From assembly GCA_026874595.1 (NCBI GenBank), contig CM049313.1, positions 53,307,659 through 53,371,658 of the forward strand: a DNA stretch of 64,000 nt, written 5' to 3'. The first letter of the stretch is position 1. Every line of letters begins with the position of its first letter. The DNA comes from Sipunculus nudus (lineage: Eukaryota > Annelida > Sipuncula > Golfingiida > Sipunculidae). Below the pieces are notes generated by a model. That model ran no database searches. It saw only the letters and a program-made list of their open reading frames with translations, and was not told where the DNA came from. Shown one piece after another: positions 51,030 through 63,309 of the stretch. The translations under genes and the position numbers were made by a program.

Positions 51030-51185
51030 ATGTGTTACGGGGTGACATAAAAGCGGACCGAACTGTCTCGCTAGTGTAGCTTGCTTTTCTAGCGAAACGG
51101 TTGGAACGCCGGACATGTGCGCCACCGACATAGGTTCGAATATCGGATCGGCCCAATATTTTCCCCTTGGCAATTGATTTTCATA
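51030..51185 (+). mobile_element. tRNA-derived SINE
   Basis: A box-like TAGCGAAACGG (about 51092) and B box GGTTCGAATA (about 51131) at tRNA-like spacing form a polymerase III internal promoter. The 3' part (GATCGGCCCAATATTTTCCC) recurs in inverse orientation at 61300-61345. The block is absent from the corresponding site in copy B. Confidence 0.65.
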
Positions 51186-51634
51186 ACAACGGTATATAAC
51201 GATAAGGTCACTAATACAAACCTACATATTCAAAGCGTTCTTACTGGTTAAACTCATTAATGCCACCCCATCACTGGCACGGTTTTTTGTTCACGCCGGG
51301 CAACGCAATGCTTTGTGCCAATATTTAAATTTTTCGTGAAAGAGCGCGAGAAGTGTGTGAAGGAAGCGGGGATGCGCGCCATGTCATAGAGAGAATTTTG
51401 ATGTTTTCAAAATCCGGCATGCATCAACTTTCGTACCATGTGCGTGCCACTCGTGTAAACCATGCGTGAACACTGCATGAACTTGGCGCGAACAGTGCAG
51501 ACGGTGCTTGTCAATGTGCGAAGAAATCTTGTCGATGTGCAAAATGGTCGGCGCAATGCTTGGCGATGAAAAAAGACATAATAATAATAATCCTGCAGCT
51601 GCCCGATAAAGGCACCTTCTCTGAAACCTACACG

Positions 51635-51635
<1 letters not shown>

Positions 51636-51696
<61 letters not shown>
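51636..51696. repeat. (AT)n microsatellite
   Basis: About 30 AT dinucleotides, inside copy A. Confidence 0.95.
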
Positions 51697-51699
<3 letters not shown>

Positions 51700-51909
51700 G
51701 CTTGCCGCCAGGCGGGACAAAAAATACCCCGACGACTTCTCGAATGCGCAAAGTCGTCCTGGCAATGCGTGGCGATCCGGGAAGACAGCGGGAAATATGC
51801 GTGTCCTGGGTGACACTGTGGGACACTGCGGTATGGTAAACGTACACAATGCTTAACCTATGCGTAATCAAGTAGTGCCATTGCGTGTCAATGTTTAGAC
51901 CGTGCGTAG

Positions 51910-52796
51910 TGTTACGGAACCTAATAACAACAGATCACGTAGCATAAATTTTGTTACGGAGATAAAAAAAATCAGATTCTGTAACACTAGGCAGCGTGAA
52001 ATGTGTAGGGGAATGAATAAAGAAGTCAGTGTTTTTTTTTATTAACAAATAATTATAATTTATTCCAAGAACAATCATAACATCACAATACACTATATCA
52101 ATACAATTACACAGTATAACAATAAAAAGGTACAGTACCTGAGTGTCCGGATCCGAGGCTTTGATTTCTTGATACCACCACTGTCACAGCTCAACAAGAG
52201 TCCTTTAACACCAATAATCCACGTAAATAGTTCAAACGAATCTTCCCAGAGAATAGTCCGATTTAAACTCTTACACACATATCTGACACCACTAATTTCG
52301 GAAAAGGTCCCAAAACTGACGAGAAAGTAACACTCTTAGTTCTCGCTGGTATTTTTCTTTCTGCCGGCTCTAAACACGGCCCTTATTTATAGCTTCTCAC
52401 CCGAAAATTCTAGGAGTGGAAAATTGAGAACAATACACACGCACATGCATGAACAGACCCGAAACATCTAGAACAAAAAGAACGCTGGGTCTCTACGCTT
52501 CAGACTCCACTCGCCAACCAGCACGAAACAAGCGAGGTTCCAATAGCAACGAACTATACCTGCGCTACATGAATCAGAATGTCAACAGACACATGTGACA
52601 CTCCAGCGCATAATGAAACAGAAAACTGAAAAAAAAATACGCATATGCACAGACCCGAAACATCTAGAACAAAAAGAACGATGTGTCCCTACGCTTCAGA
52701 CCCCACATGCGAGCCACCGCCCAACACGCGAGGTTCCCATGGCAACGAACTATGCCTGCGCTACACGAACCAGAATTTCAACAGACACATGTAACA
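51910..52796 (-). mobile_element. LTR-like element, copy 1 (possible solo LTR)
   Basis: Begins TGTTAC and ends GTAACA, terminal inverted hexamers as in LTRs. On the minus strand it has a TATA box (CTATAAATAAGGG, about 52383) and AATAAA signals near its end, the order expected of an LTR. The block from about 52440 to 52610 is duplicated in tandem to about 52797. A related copy is at 56527-57177. No clear target duplication is found. Confidence 0.5.
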
Positions 52797-52797
52797 C

Positions 52798-53589
52798 TCC
52801 TGCGCATAATAAAACAGATACCTGTAACAGTAGCTTATTCATGTATGGTAGCGGGGAAAACATCGTGTCAGTGTCAGGTTGGGATAAGACTCATTCAGTA
52901 AATGCGACCACTTAACGTATCCATTTTCTTTGTTCAACCAAGGTATGTTATAAGATCGTTGTCTGTATCGTTTACATACTGACCTGAATTGTTGTAACAT
53001 TATTAAGAGATTATTTAATGAAGGTTGTTAAGCTGCTTGTCTACTTGTGCATATGCTGACCCAGTTTAAATCGCGCACAAAAAAATAAGAAGGTCTATTT
53101 GTGAAGTGCAGAGTGCACATAACTGCACACAGACAAAAACTTGCATGCGTTCCCGCACCTGAATGCCCACCGAAGTGGACACGTAGCTTTACACAATATA
53201 TAGACAAAGCATACCCAAGCCAATATTATTAACAAAACATGTATCGTGCCATGCATAAAGGGCTTTTGCGTGCATCAAGATGCGTGACAAAGGAAAATTC
53301 CGAAATGCACAGTTTCTAGCGCCTGCTGTCAGTTGTATTGACCTTCAGTATTTAAAAAGATCAGCATTCGGGTAGGCGCTACTTGAAATGGTGTCCTCGT
53401 CACTAAAAGTGGCTCATGCAAAGAGTGCATGCATGTATATATTATACCCAATTATATATAATCATTAAAAAGCATTTCAACAAGAGCACTGCAAGACTTC
53501 ACATTATGCCGGTCGTAAGTCTTGTGACCTCTGACCTCAACACAAATACAAGGACCTTGTTGAGAATTTGATTCAGGTCAAAAACTGTA
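52798..53589. other. spacer between duplication copies A and B
   Basis: No gene or repeat supported. Confidence 0.4.
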
Positions 53590-56526
53590 TAGTTTGTAAA
53601 TTGTCTTGTTTCATTAATAACGGCTGCTAATATTTGCTTACACATTTTCTTTTTTTTCCTACGGATCTGGAAGCTCAGTAGAACTGATATGCCCCTGTCT
53701 TCACCCAATGTGTTTCATGTTACATTTAAAAAGATCGTTGAAAATAAATTTCTCTATGTAACGTTGTATTGTGGATATTATAATATAGGCTATATACTCC
53801 TCTATTAAACTGATAGCCGAAAAAACCAGCCGACCGAGTCAACATTTCATTCCTTTAGTCCGAATCATTTGAAACTCGAGTGGAAGTCCGAATCCAATAT
53901 AAGACTTCTTATTTTAAGAAATTTAAAATGGTAATTTGTTATAATCATACATATCTTTTATCAATGTACACATATTGTTTACCTGAATGTTTTAATTTGT
54001 TTAGCATGCGATACGGTGCCGACCTAATGCTTAGTCTTACCTTTGTAAAAATCTGTCCGTGGTTCACCTATGTATTCCAGTCTTTATGGAATCAAGCTGA
54101 GGGTCCCAGAGACGTCCGGACAGCTCTTTAACACCAAGTGCTCATGAAGCATTTCAATCAAAACAGCAAATAATCAATGTGTCCCCGCTTTCTGTAGACA
54201 CTAGCAAAATTTAAAAATGAACGTTCGACAGTAAATGTATATTGCTTGGAGGTAGAGCACGTCAAGCAACTTAGTCTGAAACTATAGTATATTACGTCGT
54301 ATTTTAATTTATACCATGATTTTAAGATATACGTTCATTGTTTCACAAGATCAGGTATTGAATTATATTCAGTGTATATTTCCTTTCTTAAGGATCAAAA
54401 TACTAAGGATTTCAACAGGAAAATTTGATACGGGTAGAGTGGTAAAAGGAACTATAACAGTATAATCACGGAGTTTCGGACGATCTCGCTGTACACATCA
54501 CTGCTTACTCTTGTTGGTGTCTTCGGAAAACCGTGGTTATGATGACTCATAAGTCTATGAAATTACTCTGTATCAAGCAGTCTCAAATGGTGTCTCGGCG
54601 TGCGCTCTCCGACTGACGCAAACCCTACATCTATGAAGCGTTTATAGTCAAGAGACATCTGCTGTGTGGGGCTCGAACCATACCGGGTTTTGTCTCGAGA
54701 CTCATTTCTACGGGTCTACTCGTTTCGGTCTCAGAGCAAAATGGCCACTTCCCTCAACAGATGAAGGTATGGTTCACCCTGCTTGTTTCTTTGCTCATTA
54801 GTCTGGTAGCAATATAAGATCGACTACTTATAATTACTAATATTAACTGATGTTTGTGGGAACACTGACTCTTGTAAAGGTATCAGATGAAAGTAGGTAT
54901 AAACATTAGGTCACTTGGTTTCAGTCTCGGTTTTATTTCTATAAGGTCTTGGACACTTTGGATTCGGTCTTATTCTCGATCTCTGGTTCCTTTGGTCTCG
55001 TTCTGGGCTTAGCCGGCCACGGTTTCATCACTCTTGAAGACAGCATCTAAAGCTTGGGTTTACTTGCACTAGTAAAGCAGTCAATTGTCTCATCCGTTTC
55101 TACTATTAATTGATGCTTCTTTACATAAATTTCACTCCCAGAGAGCTAAGAATATTAAACTTACCGTGCCTTTCCATATCATATCATTATTTCCTGCTAT
55201 TGTAAAGCTACTGAACTGGAAAGCATGAAAATTCAGTTCTCCTCTCCTTCAAACCGATGCGGTTTTAATTAAAATACATTGATTCCCTTGACAACTTTCC
55301 CTTTCTTTCTTTTTGTTGTTACCGGGCACAGACTGTTTGATTTCATTTATACAAAAACCAAGTCTGTTAACATATCCTGCTTAGTGACATTGATTCGGGG
55401 AAAATGGTTACGCCTATCATTGACATAAAAATCCATGCATAAGATATGTGAGAGGAAACTAGAAGGGCGCTAAGTAGATCACAGACCTCCTATGCAGCAA
55501 ACTGTCCTACAAAGATTGTTTGATTATCCGTTTAATTTTAATGGGAGCTTCCTTCCCGTATAAAAATATGTTCAGTATATTTTTAACCTTAAGCCAATGT
55601 TGTAATCTTGTATTTCTTGAAAACACTGTCAAGTTTTCTTTTCATTTTTATCGAAGTAATTGTGGAAGTTATTGTTAATTTAAACGAGGATGTAAATCCC
55701 TTATCTAAATCAGAATTATAAAAAATAAGTGAAAGTTTATTGTTTCCTGATTAACAGATCTAATGATTAAACGGTGTGTGTTTACCCTTACCCTAAATTG
55801 TGTAGCAGGGAACGTTGACCATGACTTACACCTTTTTTTCTGAAGTCTACGCTTATCTTTCTTGTCTAATGGTGTAATACTTAGATGAAAATAAAAAAGT
55901 AATTTTAAGCACATATCGTGCTTTTTTTAACCACTTCAGCAATATCGATGGAAAGTATTTATCCATTTACCTTGTTCCTGACATGTATAATTTCGTCGTT
56001 CAATCAAACACATGTATAACATAGCCGCTATTTCAGCGATCGGCAATACTATATATACACAACACAAACAATCCTGTCGATTACTCATTGAAAAGATTAG
56101 TGACATTTTCTGAATTGCTCGTATGACATTGATTTATATGGAAAACATTTCTGTCAATAAATCATCTGTCCGGATCACGCAAATTGGAGTTAAAGCGAAC
56201 TTGCAATTCACTGTCGGTCAAAGAATTTTCGTGCCACTGAATTAATATACATCTGAACGTCTCGTTGTTCAGGTCAGTTTAAAACAGAAACTTCAGTCTG
56301 TCGTGCAGACTTGTCTGTCACTCAATCTATTCTCTGATCAATATTTGTCCTCCAGTCTTATGTACACTGCCATGTACTGGTCAGCTTGACAGATCTTACG
56401 AATTGACCAATCCTCGTTAAAACAACAAGATAGTGCTGCAACGGTCACTTGATACCAACCTGACAATGTGAGTGGAGTAGATATGAATTTGTTAGATGCT
56501 TTTTGTTGGCGACACCAGTGTCACTT

Positions 56527-57177
56527 GTTACGGAACCTTATAACAACAGATCAGTGATCAGCACAAATTTTGTTACGGAGATAATAAAAATCAAATTATG
56601 TAACACTAGGCAGCGAAAAATGTCTAGGGGATTGAATAAAGAAGTCAGTGGTTTTTTGTTAACAAATAATCATCATTTATTCTTAGAACAATCATAACAT
56701 TACAATACACTAAATCAATACAATTAAACAGTATAACAATAAAATGTACAGTACCAGAGTGTCCGGATCCTAGGCTTTGATTTCTGGATACCACCTCTTA
56801 CACAGCTCAACAAGATTCCTTTGACATAAATAATCCACGTAAGTAGAATAATCCAAAGGCAAAGAGGAGACAGTCCGTTTTATATCTGTATAATATCCGT
56901 TGAATATCTGACACCACTTCAATTATCGAAAAAGTTCCCAAAACTGATGAGAAAATAACACTCTTAGTGCTCGCTGGTATTTTGCTTTCTGCCGGCTCTT
57001 AATACATCACCTAGTATATAGCTTCTCACCCGAAAATTTTAGAAACGAAAAACTCTAAAGAACAGAACACACGCACATGAACAGACCCGAGACATCTAGA
57101 ACAAAGCACGCTGTGTCTCTACGCCTCAGACCCCACACCCGAGCCAGCGCCCAACAAAGGAGGTTCCCATAGCAACG
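56527..57177 (-). mobile_element. LTR-like element, copy 2 (truncated)
   Basis: Starts TGTTACGGAACC like the 51910 copy and stays similar up to GAGGTTCCCATAGCAACG. It then joins copy B sequence, so the distal part (the tandem duplication and GTAACA end) is missing. Confidence 0.6.
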
Positions 57178-58267
57178 TGCTGCAAACCTTACATAATTCA
57201 TATATAATTGCATACGATACTTGCGAAATTGACGAATGCATACACTAGTGTAGATTCTGATAGGTGGCGCTGTGACCTATTTGCGAAATAATGTATAATA
57301 TATCAGGAACAATTAGAATAATAACTTAACCCCCCTCCCCGGAAACACACCCAGCATAATTTCCGATATGACAAGATAAAAAAGGTGGGCATCCCTGAGG
57401 AGTAGCCACAGAGGCGCTGCCTGACAACCGTCGAGTGTCTCCACCGTCGATTATTATATAGATGAGCAAGTCAGGGTTTACCCATGTATAAATCGAGACA
57501 TAAGGAGGCAAATGAGCTATTAACAAGTAACTAGCTATTACTAAGTAACTATGAATGGACCATAACGAAAACATAATGTTTATATTTTATGGACATAATA
57601 CACTTTAAATGTTTACCTGTAGATTATACTTAAGTCTAAATCAAATGATACAAATCGAAAGTTCGAGTCCTGACATTGTCGTGCATCACGTGTTCTCTCA
57701 TAACGTATATACCACTAACATTTTCACCATATACATGGTTGATGTTTATTTGCGGGAGCAGTTTGCTTACCTTTGATTGCAGTAACCAAATATAGATCAC
57801 TTATGCTGGACATAAACCTTGCAATTCTAATGCTGCAGAGACGAAACCATGAACCCGAAATGAAAACACTTCACATTGTGGAGTGAGGACACTTTCAATT
57901 ACTTCAGCGGACTCGAGTATTAATTATGTGTTCAATGAAGGCGCGTGTGCCAGATATTGAATCAGACCTTTACAAAATCAGGTAACATTCGTAGGCCGTA
58001 TAGATTTTTAACACAATGTGGCCTTCATTAAGGAAGAAACATTGTTGCCTGGACGTCCCGGGAAGCAGACAATAAATCATGAAGTATTCAAATTCAGCGA
58101 CTAAAATGGTACAAAATTAACGACTTTGAGTGTGTCATATTAAAACAAATACAATAGAAATAGAGTCCCGTTTGTACTTAATTAATGCCTTTGCATTGGT
58201 TAAAAAGATACTTTTGTGTGGTTGGACGGAACGGTACTTAATCAATAAGAAGGTGTCCACAAGCGTA

Positions 58268-61135
58268 TTAGAACTTCAGCCAGGCCCCAAAATTTGGATC
58301 ATCGGTACCATTTTGGTGACAAATTTTCACCATGTGATCTTGATAGGTAAACATGTGTAGGTATTAAAAATGCCTGATAGCAGAATGAAAGTGGTAGCTT
58401 TCAGTCAATAAATGGATGTTTTATGTCGAATGACGTATACATTTTTTTTTCATCTCAAGGACACCGACTTCAGAGTGGTTATAAGCCCCATACTACTAAA
58501 TATGCAAAACGTATCCAGTCAAATTCAGTCTCAAATGATAGCTTTAACCAAACGCTTCAGTACGACATGCTATTTATGAACACTTGGTGTATACTGCTTA
58601 AGTAATACATTCTTATACTTACACTCACCCCTAGGGAAAACGACAAAGGAGTGGTTTTATAAATTGACTTCATACAACTTTATATGCCAAACTTATATCA
58701 AGCAAAATAATCTTTTCAATGATGTATCATTTATGATCAATAGGTGTTTACCTACAGTTAAACTTTCTTATACCCTCACAGGGGCAGATCCAGGATTTAA
58801 AATGGAAGGGTTCACGCCAGGACTGATGGCAAGGTTGTAAAAAAGGTCCCCGGGCCCGAAAAAAAGGGAGGGGGGGGGGTTCCAGGACACAAAACTTTTT
58901 CTGAAACCTTCAAAAAAAGTTGTGGCGACTGGAAAGGGGGAGGAACTTGACACTGGACTGCTAGGGTTTTGTTTGAAACATAATCCCTGAACTCCTGAGT
59001 CAAAGCAGGTTAGAATAAAATTAGATTTGTTCAATTTCAACAACTGATTTTATTAATTTGGGCTTATCACTAGCATTTACTGGACTTTGTTTTAACATAA
59101 AACCGTCTCTGGATGAGTTATTGCACTTACTTGCTTTATAGATACTGGTATATATTCTCGTTAAAACATATTTGCCCCAAGATTCAAATAAACATCTGGT
59201 TTCCATTATAGAAAATAATATATATTTAGAAATCTCTCTCCTGTCTGAAATATTAACAGTATAAAACATAGGAGACTCAGAATGAAGTACTTACAGCTCT
59301 GCTTCACAATTAGTCCTGACACAAAGGCAAACTGCAATATCTATCATTTATTTATGGTGCCACCCAAGCAAAATGTTGTAGGTACATTTACTGCTCTTGC
59401 CTTGATTTTATATGTTAATTTTGTTGGAAATATTTACATTGAAATATTTCAGCAGACAACACAGCCCTCTCTCAGCCGAATGCTCTTATATATTTTGTGA
59501 AAGAAAGCGAATTTGGCCAGAAGTGCAGATATGGCGGCTTAGTTTGTACGATATCACAAGTGACTTAGTACGCTCTTTACACAGCGCTTTACCTATATTG
59601 CCACTACCTATATCGTATGACGCTGTTTGTTATGACCTCGTATCCTGAATTGCTACACCAGAGGGGAGCAGTGTATTTTTGTCCAATCAGATGAGACCTT
59701 GTGCTGGAAGACAAAGCCAAGCGAGGAATACACGGAGCCAATCATGTTTATTTCGTTTTGTGTGACAGCTCATCGCCCCGCGTAACCGTCTGGACAGGCC
59801 ACAGGCTTAGAGAGAATTGCCCCTGACGTGATTTGCTTAGGTCCTTGGGTACATAGGATGCTCGGCCGGTGAGCTGTAATTTAAACGAAACATAACAACA
59901 AAGGCTGCGTGCACACCTCACTGGCTTGTTTTAGTTCTGCAGACAACAGATACATGGGTATACGCTAACACAGTCATAATGGCATAATCGAATCGGTCGA
60001 TGATGCGAGAATGCAGAGGGAGCAATTCAAATTCGACCAGAAACTCATCAAGCGGCGCTTAAAGCGCAGCAATGGGCGGAGCCAGGATGCCTGCGAGTGT
60101 TTGTTTATTGGCATCTGATTGGCTGCTTGTCACATCATACGCACGTTTATATCAGCGGATAACGAACCGCCATCTTGTGTCTAAATATATCATAAACGGT
60201 CAAAGCTGGCAGCGTGAAAATCAGTTGCTTCTTTAGAAGCGCAAGATTTCCGCTGCCTCGGGAGCGTAGTGACTTAGGCACCAATATAACAAAACATACA
60301 AATAAAATATACTGCTAAAAATGACTTGTCGCCTTTTCTTCAACCGGAGACATGCAATTAACATATATTCAAACAACTAGCCGAGTACTCGTGCCTGCAT
60401 ACATGTCATGTGTGACATTCGGCTTGCGACATCCGAGTTTTAGTCTATACATCGGCCACCGATAGCAGCTACGTCGCATAATTTGGAGGATTAACCAATC
60501 AGAATTCAAAAAGTGCGTGGGTATGAGACACAAAATCAACCAGGCATTAATGTTTTCTGCGGACAGTTGGTGGCAATGGGATATATACCGGCTAACTGAA
60601 GAACGGAATAACACCTTTCTGTGACCACGCCCAAATCTACATATTGTAGTTGGGTGCCAGACATTTTTTCTCAGCTAAAAAACTTCAGACTTTATTAATA
60701 ACTTTATAAAACCAAACTGGTCACGTTTGGTCTTATCAGAAATACACCTTGTGTTTTTTAATAAATTAGCTAAAATTATACAAATAGCTATGATACAGGG
60801 TGAAGAAAAGTAATCATATCTTTAGAATTTGGAAAGCTATATACATGAATGACACACCAGATGAAAGCTATAAATGTCTACTATCAACAGACATCAAACT
60901 TGTTTTGAGCAGGCATTATATGAGAGGTTATAACTAAATAATATTTATACATTACTGTGTCTTGCAAAATTGCAATTTCGGTGCAAGTACCTTTCAAAAC
61001 AGGCTGATATTTTACAGAAAGCTACCACTTTCAAACTGCTATAAGGGATTTTTATTATCTACACACATACATCTTTAAAAAATCATTGATAGCAATTGTC
61101 ACCTTTTTGCTACCGATGAAACCTCTGGCTGATGT
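58268..61135. other. ~2.9-kb insertion present only in copy B
   Basis: Copy A runs from TGTCCACAGGCG straight to TAATACCAGCTC, whereas copy B has 2.9 kb between the same anchors. It contains hAT-terminus-like sequence at 58785 and the 9-bp-TSD transposon at 59569. No gene recognised. Confidence 0.7.
59569..60268 (+). mobile_element. ~700-bp non-autonomous DNA transposon with 9-bp TSD, copy 2
   Basis: Same element as 28266-28961, in the same orientation, TACGCTC to GAGCGTA, 700 bp. The perfect 9-bp direct repeat GTGACTTAG flanks it (59560-59568 and 60269-60277). The two copies differ by scattered substitutions and small indels only. Confidence 0.92.
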
Positions 61136-61299
61136 ACTATACATTATACCAGCTCTTTATAATCAAATAATGTTTCTTGTTCTGAATCGTCTAAAAGAAA
61201 ATAGTCTTTAACTTTAGCCTGTAACAGGTACAGATCTTCATTTATGATATAAGAAACATAGGTCACTTTATGTGGCATATATAATATGTTACGAAGACA

Positions 61300-61345
61300 A
61301 ATTGCTCAGGGGAAAACATTGGGCCGATCCCGTATTCGAATCGAT
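61300..61345 (-). mobile_element. SINE fragment in inverse orientation
   Basis: TTGGGCCGATCCCGTATTCG is the complement of the 3' part of the 51030 SINE. Copy A lacks this insertion at the matching site (about 48740). Confidence 0.55.
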
Positions 61346-61798
61346 GTTAACAAATATAAGATTGTTTTCAGTATACAGTTATTGTCGACTGTTATTGTAA
61401 CGGGAAAGTAAGGGCAAGCAAGGTCATATTTATTCATATGAATGAATTTCTATTTGCTGCCCTCGCAAGGATTGAGGATTGTCTGCATTGAGAAGGGGTC
61501 CTCAGTGAGTCCTATAAGGCAGCAAAACACAATACTAAATCTACAAATAAATCATAGGAATGGTAAAAATAAATTCATGTTTGAAAGGTTGCTTGGTGAG
61601 TACTCGGCATGTTTGCCAAGTTATCGTGAACGCTGGTGTAACCTGAAGTTCGTAAATAGGCTTCACAGGTGGAGAGTATTCTGGCAGCTTTTGATAAAAT
61701 AACTCTTGAAGGATTTTCACTTATTTTATTGTATCAAAAGCACGAAGTAACTAAAATAATAGTGTATTAATATAATTATATCTATATGTAAAAACAGA

Positions 61799-61819
61799 AT
61801 ATATATATATATATATATT
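61799..61819. repeat. short (AT)n run at the site where copy A carries the 1.6-kb element
   Basis: The AT-rich site is shared by both copies. In A it flanks the element at 49185. Confidence 0.7.
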
Positions 61820-62560
61820 TATTTATAAATTTATATGTATATATGTATTTGTGTGAAAAGAATGGTGCTAAGTTTGGAGAGTTTACTATGAGATAAAGGA
61901 TCATCTTCTAACTCGCGTTAGCAGATTTGTAGATGTTAAAAAAATAAGGCAACACGACATTTTATGTGTATCACTGTATATATCATTATTTATCTGGAAC
62001 GTCTACAGTAGCGCCTATGATATTATCACATTAGCATACGTGACGTCGGAAAACGGCCAAATTCCAACAATATAAATTGCAATATATGGTACATATTACA
62101 GTTAGGTCACTAATTTAAACCTTCATTTTAATGGCGTGCTGACTGGTTAACTTCACTAATGCTACCCTGACACTGGCACGATTTTTGTTCCCGATTTGAC
62201 ACGCAATGCGTCGTACCAATATTTAAGTTTTCGTGAAAAAGCGCGAGAGTGTGAAGGAAGCGGGCGTGTGTGCAATGCAAAGAGAGAATTTTGAAATTTT
62301 CAAAATTTGGCATGCATTAATTTTCGTACTGTGTGCGTGCCTCTCGCGCGAACCATGCGTGAACACTGCGCGAACTCTGCGCGAACACTTCTGACGGTGC
62401 TTGTCTGTGTGCGAAGTCGTCCTGGCAATGGGTTGCGATTCGGGAAGACACCGGGAACTATGCGTGTCCTGGGTGACACTGTGGGCCAATGCGGTACGGT
62501 AAACGTGAACAATACTTAACCTATGCGTAATCAAGTAGTGCCATTGCGTGTCAATGTGTA

Positions 62561-63309
62561 CCAATGCGGCCCACAGACGGCCCTTGCCATAACCTGGTTA
62601 TCGCACGATGAATATGCACAAATGCACCATAAATTATTTAAAGTGAGTAAATCAAGTCACTTTACCTTAACTATAGTTAGATTAACTGTTATTTATTATT
62701 TTTTTTTATTCTAGCATTTAGCAAATATGAGACGATGTTATCGATGCTTTTTAATCAATGTCATGGAATCTAGCAGTAACATTTATGTCAGCTTTACATT
62801 CCACACTAATCTGATTTAACACAAATGGCGGTTGGTTTTCAAGGTACAGGTTACAGAAACTGTTTTAGTTGTCAATTTACAAATCATTTCGCGATATTAA
62901 AGTAGTTTCTTTATTTGAAACAGCTGTCTGATGAAAATCTATAAAATCAAAATGTTTGGAAGCTTAGATTCAACGCACAGTTGTTCCTCTATTTTTTCGA
63001 GAGCAGTATCTCATTTTGAAATTATTTTAGAGAATCGGTGCGGCGTGTTGTGTGTGAGGCCTACATTATGAAATACCGAGAGGACCTCTCCTGCTCGGAT
63101 CTGTAAGCATAATCTGAATTCCACGTTTTATATGCATTCAGAAGCAGTTATTTATAATTTATTTGTCAATATACCTGAAACAAATATACCCATTTATTCA
63201 AGGATAATAGTGTTGTCTCAACATGTGATATCCAGACAAACACACTGAATTTAAAACATAAACATTTTATGACCTCATGCCTCTCTTCATTTTTACCCTC
63301 TCTTGTAAT
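62561..63309. other. spacer between copies B and C
   Basis: AT-rich. No gene or repeat supported. Confidence 0.35.

Larger units (their letters stand above)
43510..51905 (+). repeat. large direct duplication, copy A
   Basis: From ATAACGGCTGCTAATAT to TGCCATTGCGTGTCAATGT, this block matches copy B (53590-62560) in the same order and orientation, with many substitutions and indels. Matching anchors include TCTTCACCCAATGTGTTTCA (43611 and 53700), GGTACTTAATCAATAAG (48561 and 58229) and TGCGTAATCAAGTAGTGCCA near the right ends. No protein gene is evident in it; ORFs up to 113 codons are not conserved as ORFs between copies. Confidence 0.85.
53590..62560 (+). repeat. large direct duplication, copy B
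   Basis: Collinear with copy A. Interrupted by an LTR-like element at 56527-57177, replacing about 570 bp of the A sequence, and by a ~2.9-kb insertion at 58268-61135. It lacks the insertions of copy A at 43993, 49185 and 51030. Confidence 0.85.

Noticed and set aside
51086-51150. Functional tRNA gene
   Set aside because: A and B boxes are present but the acceptor and anticodon stems do not pair convincingly. It is a SINE head.
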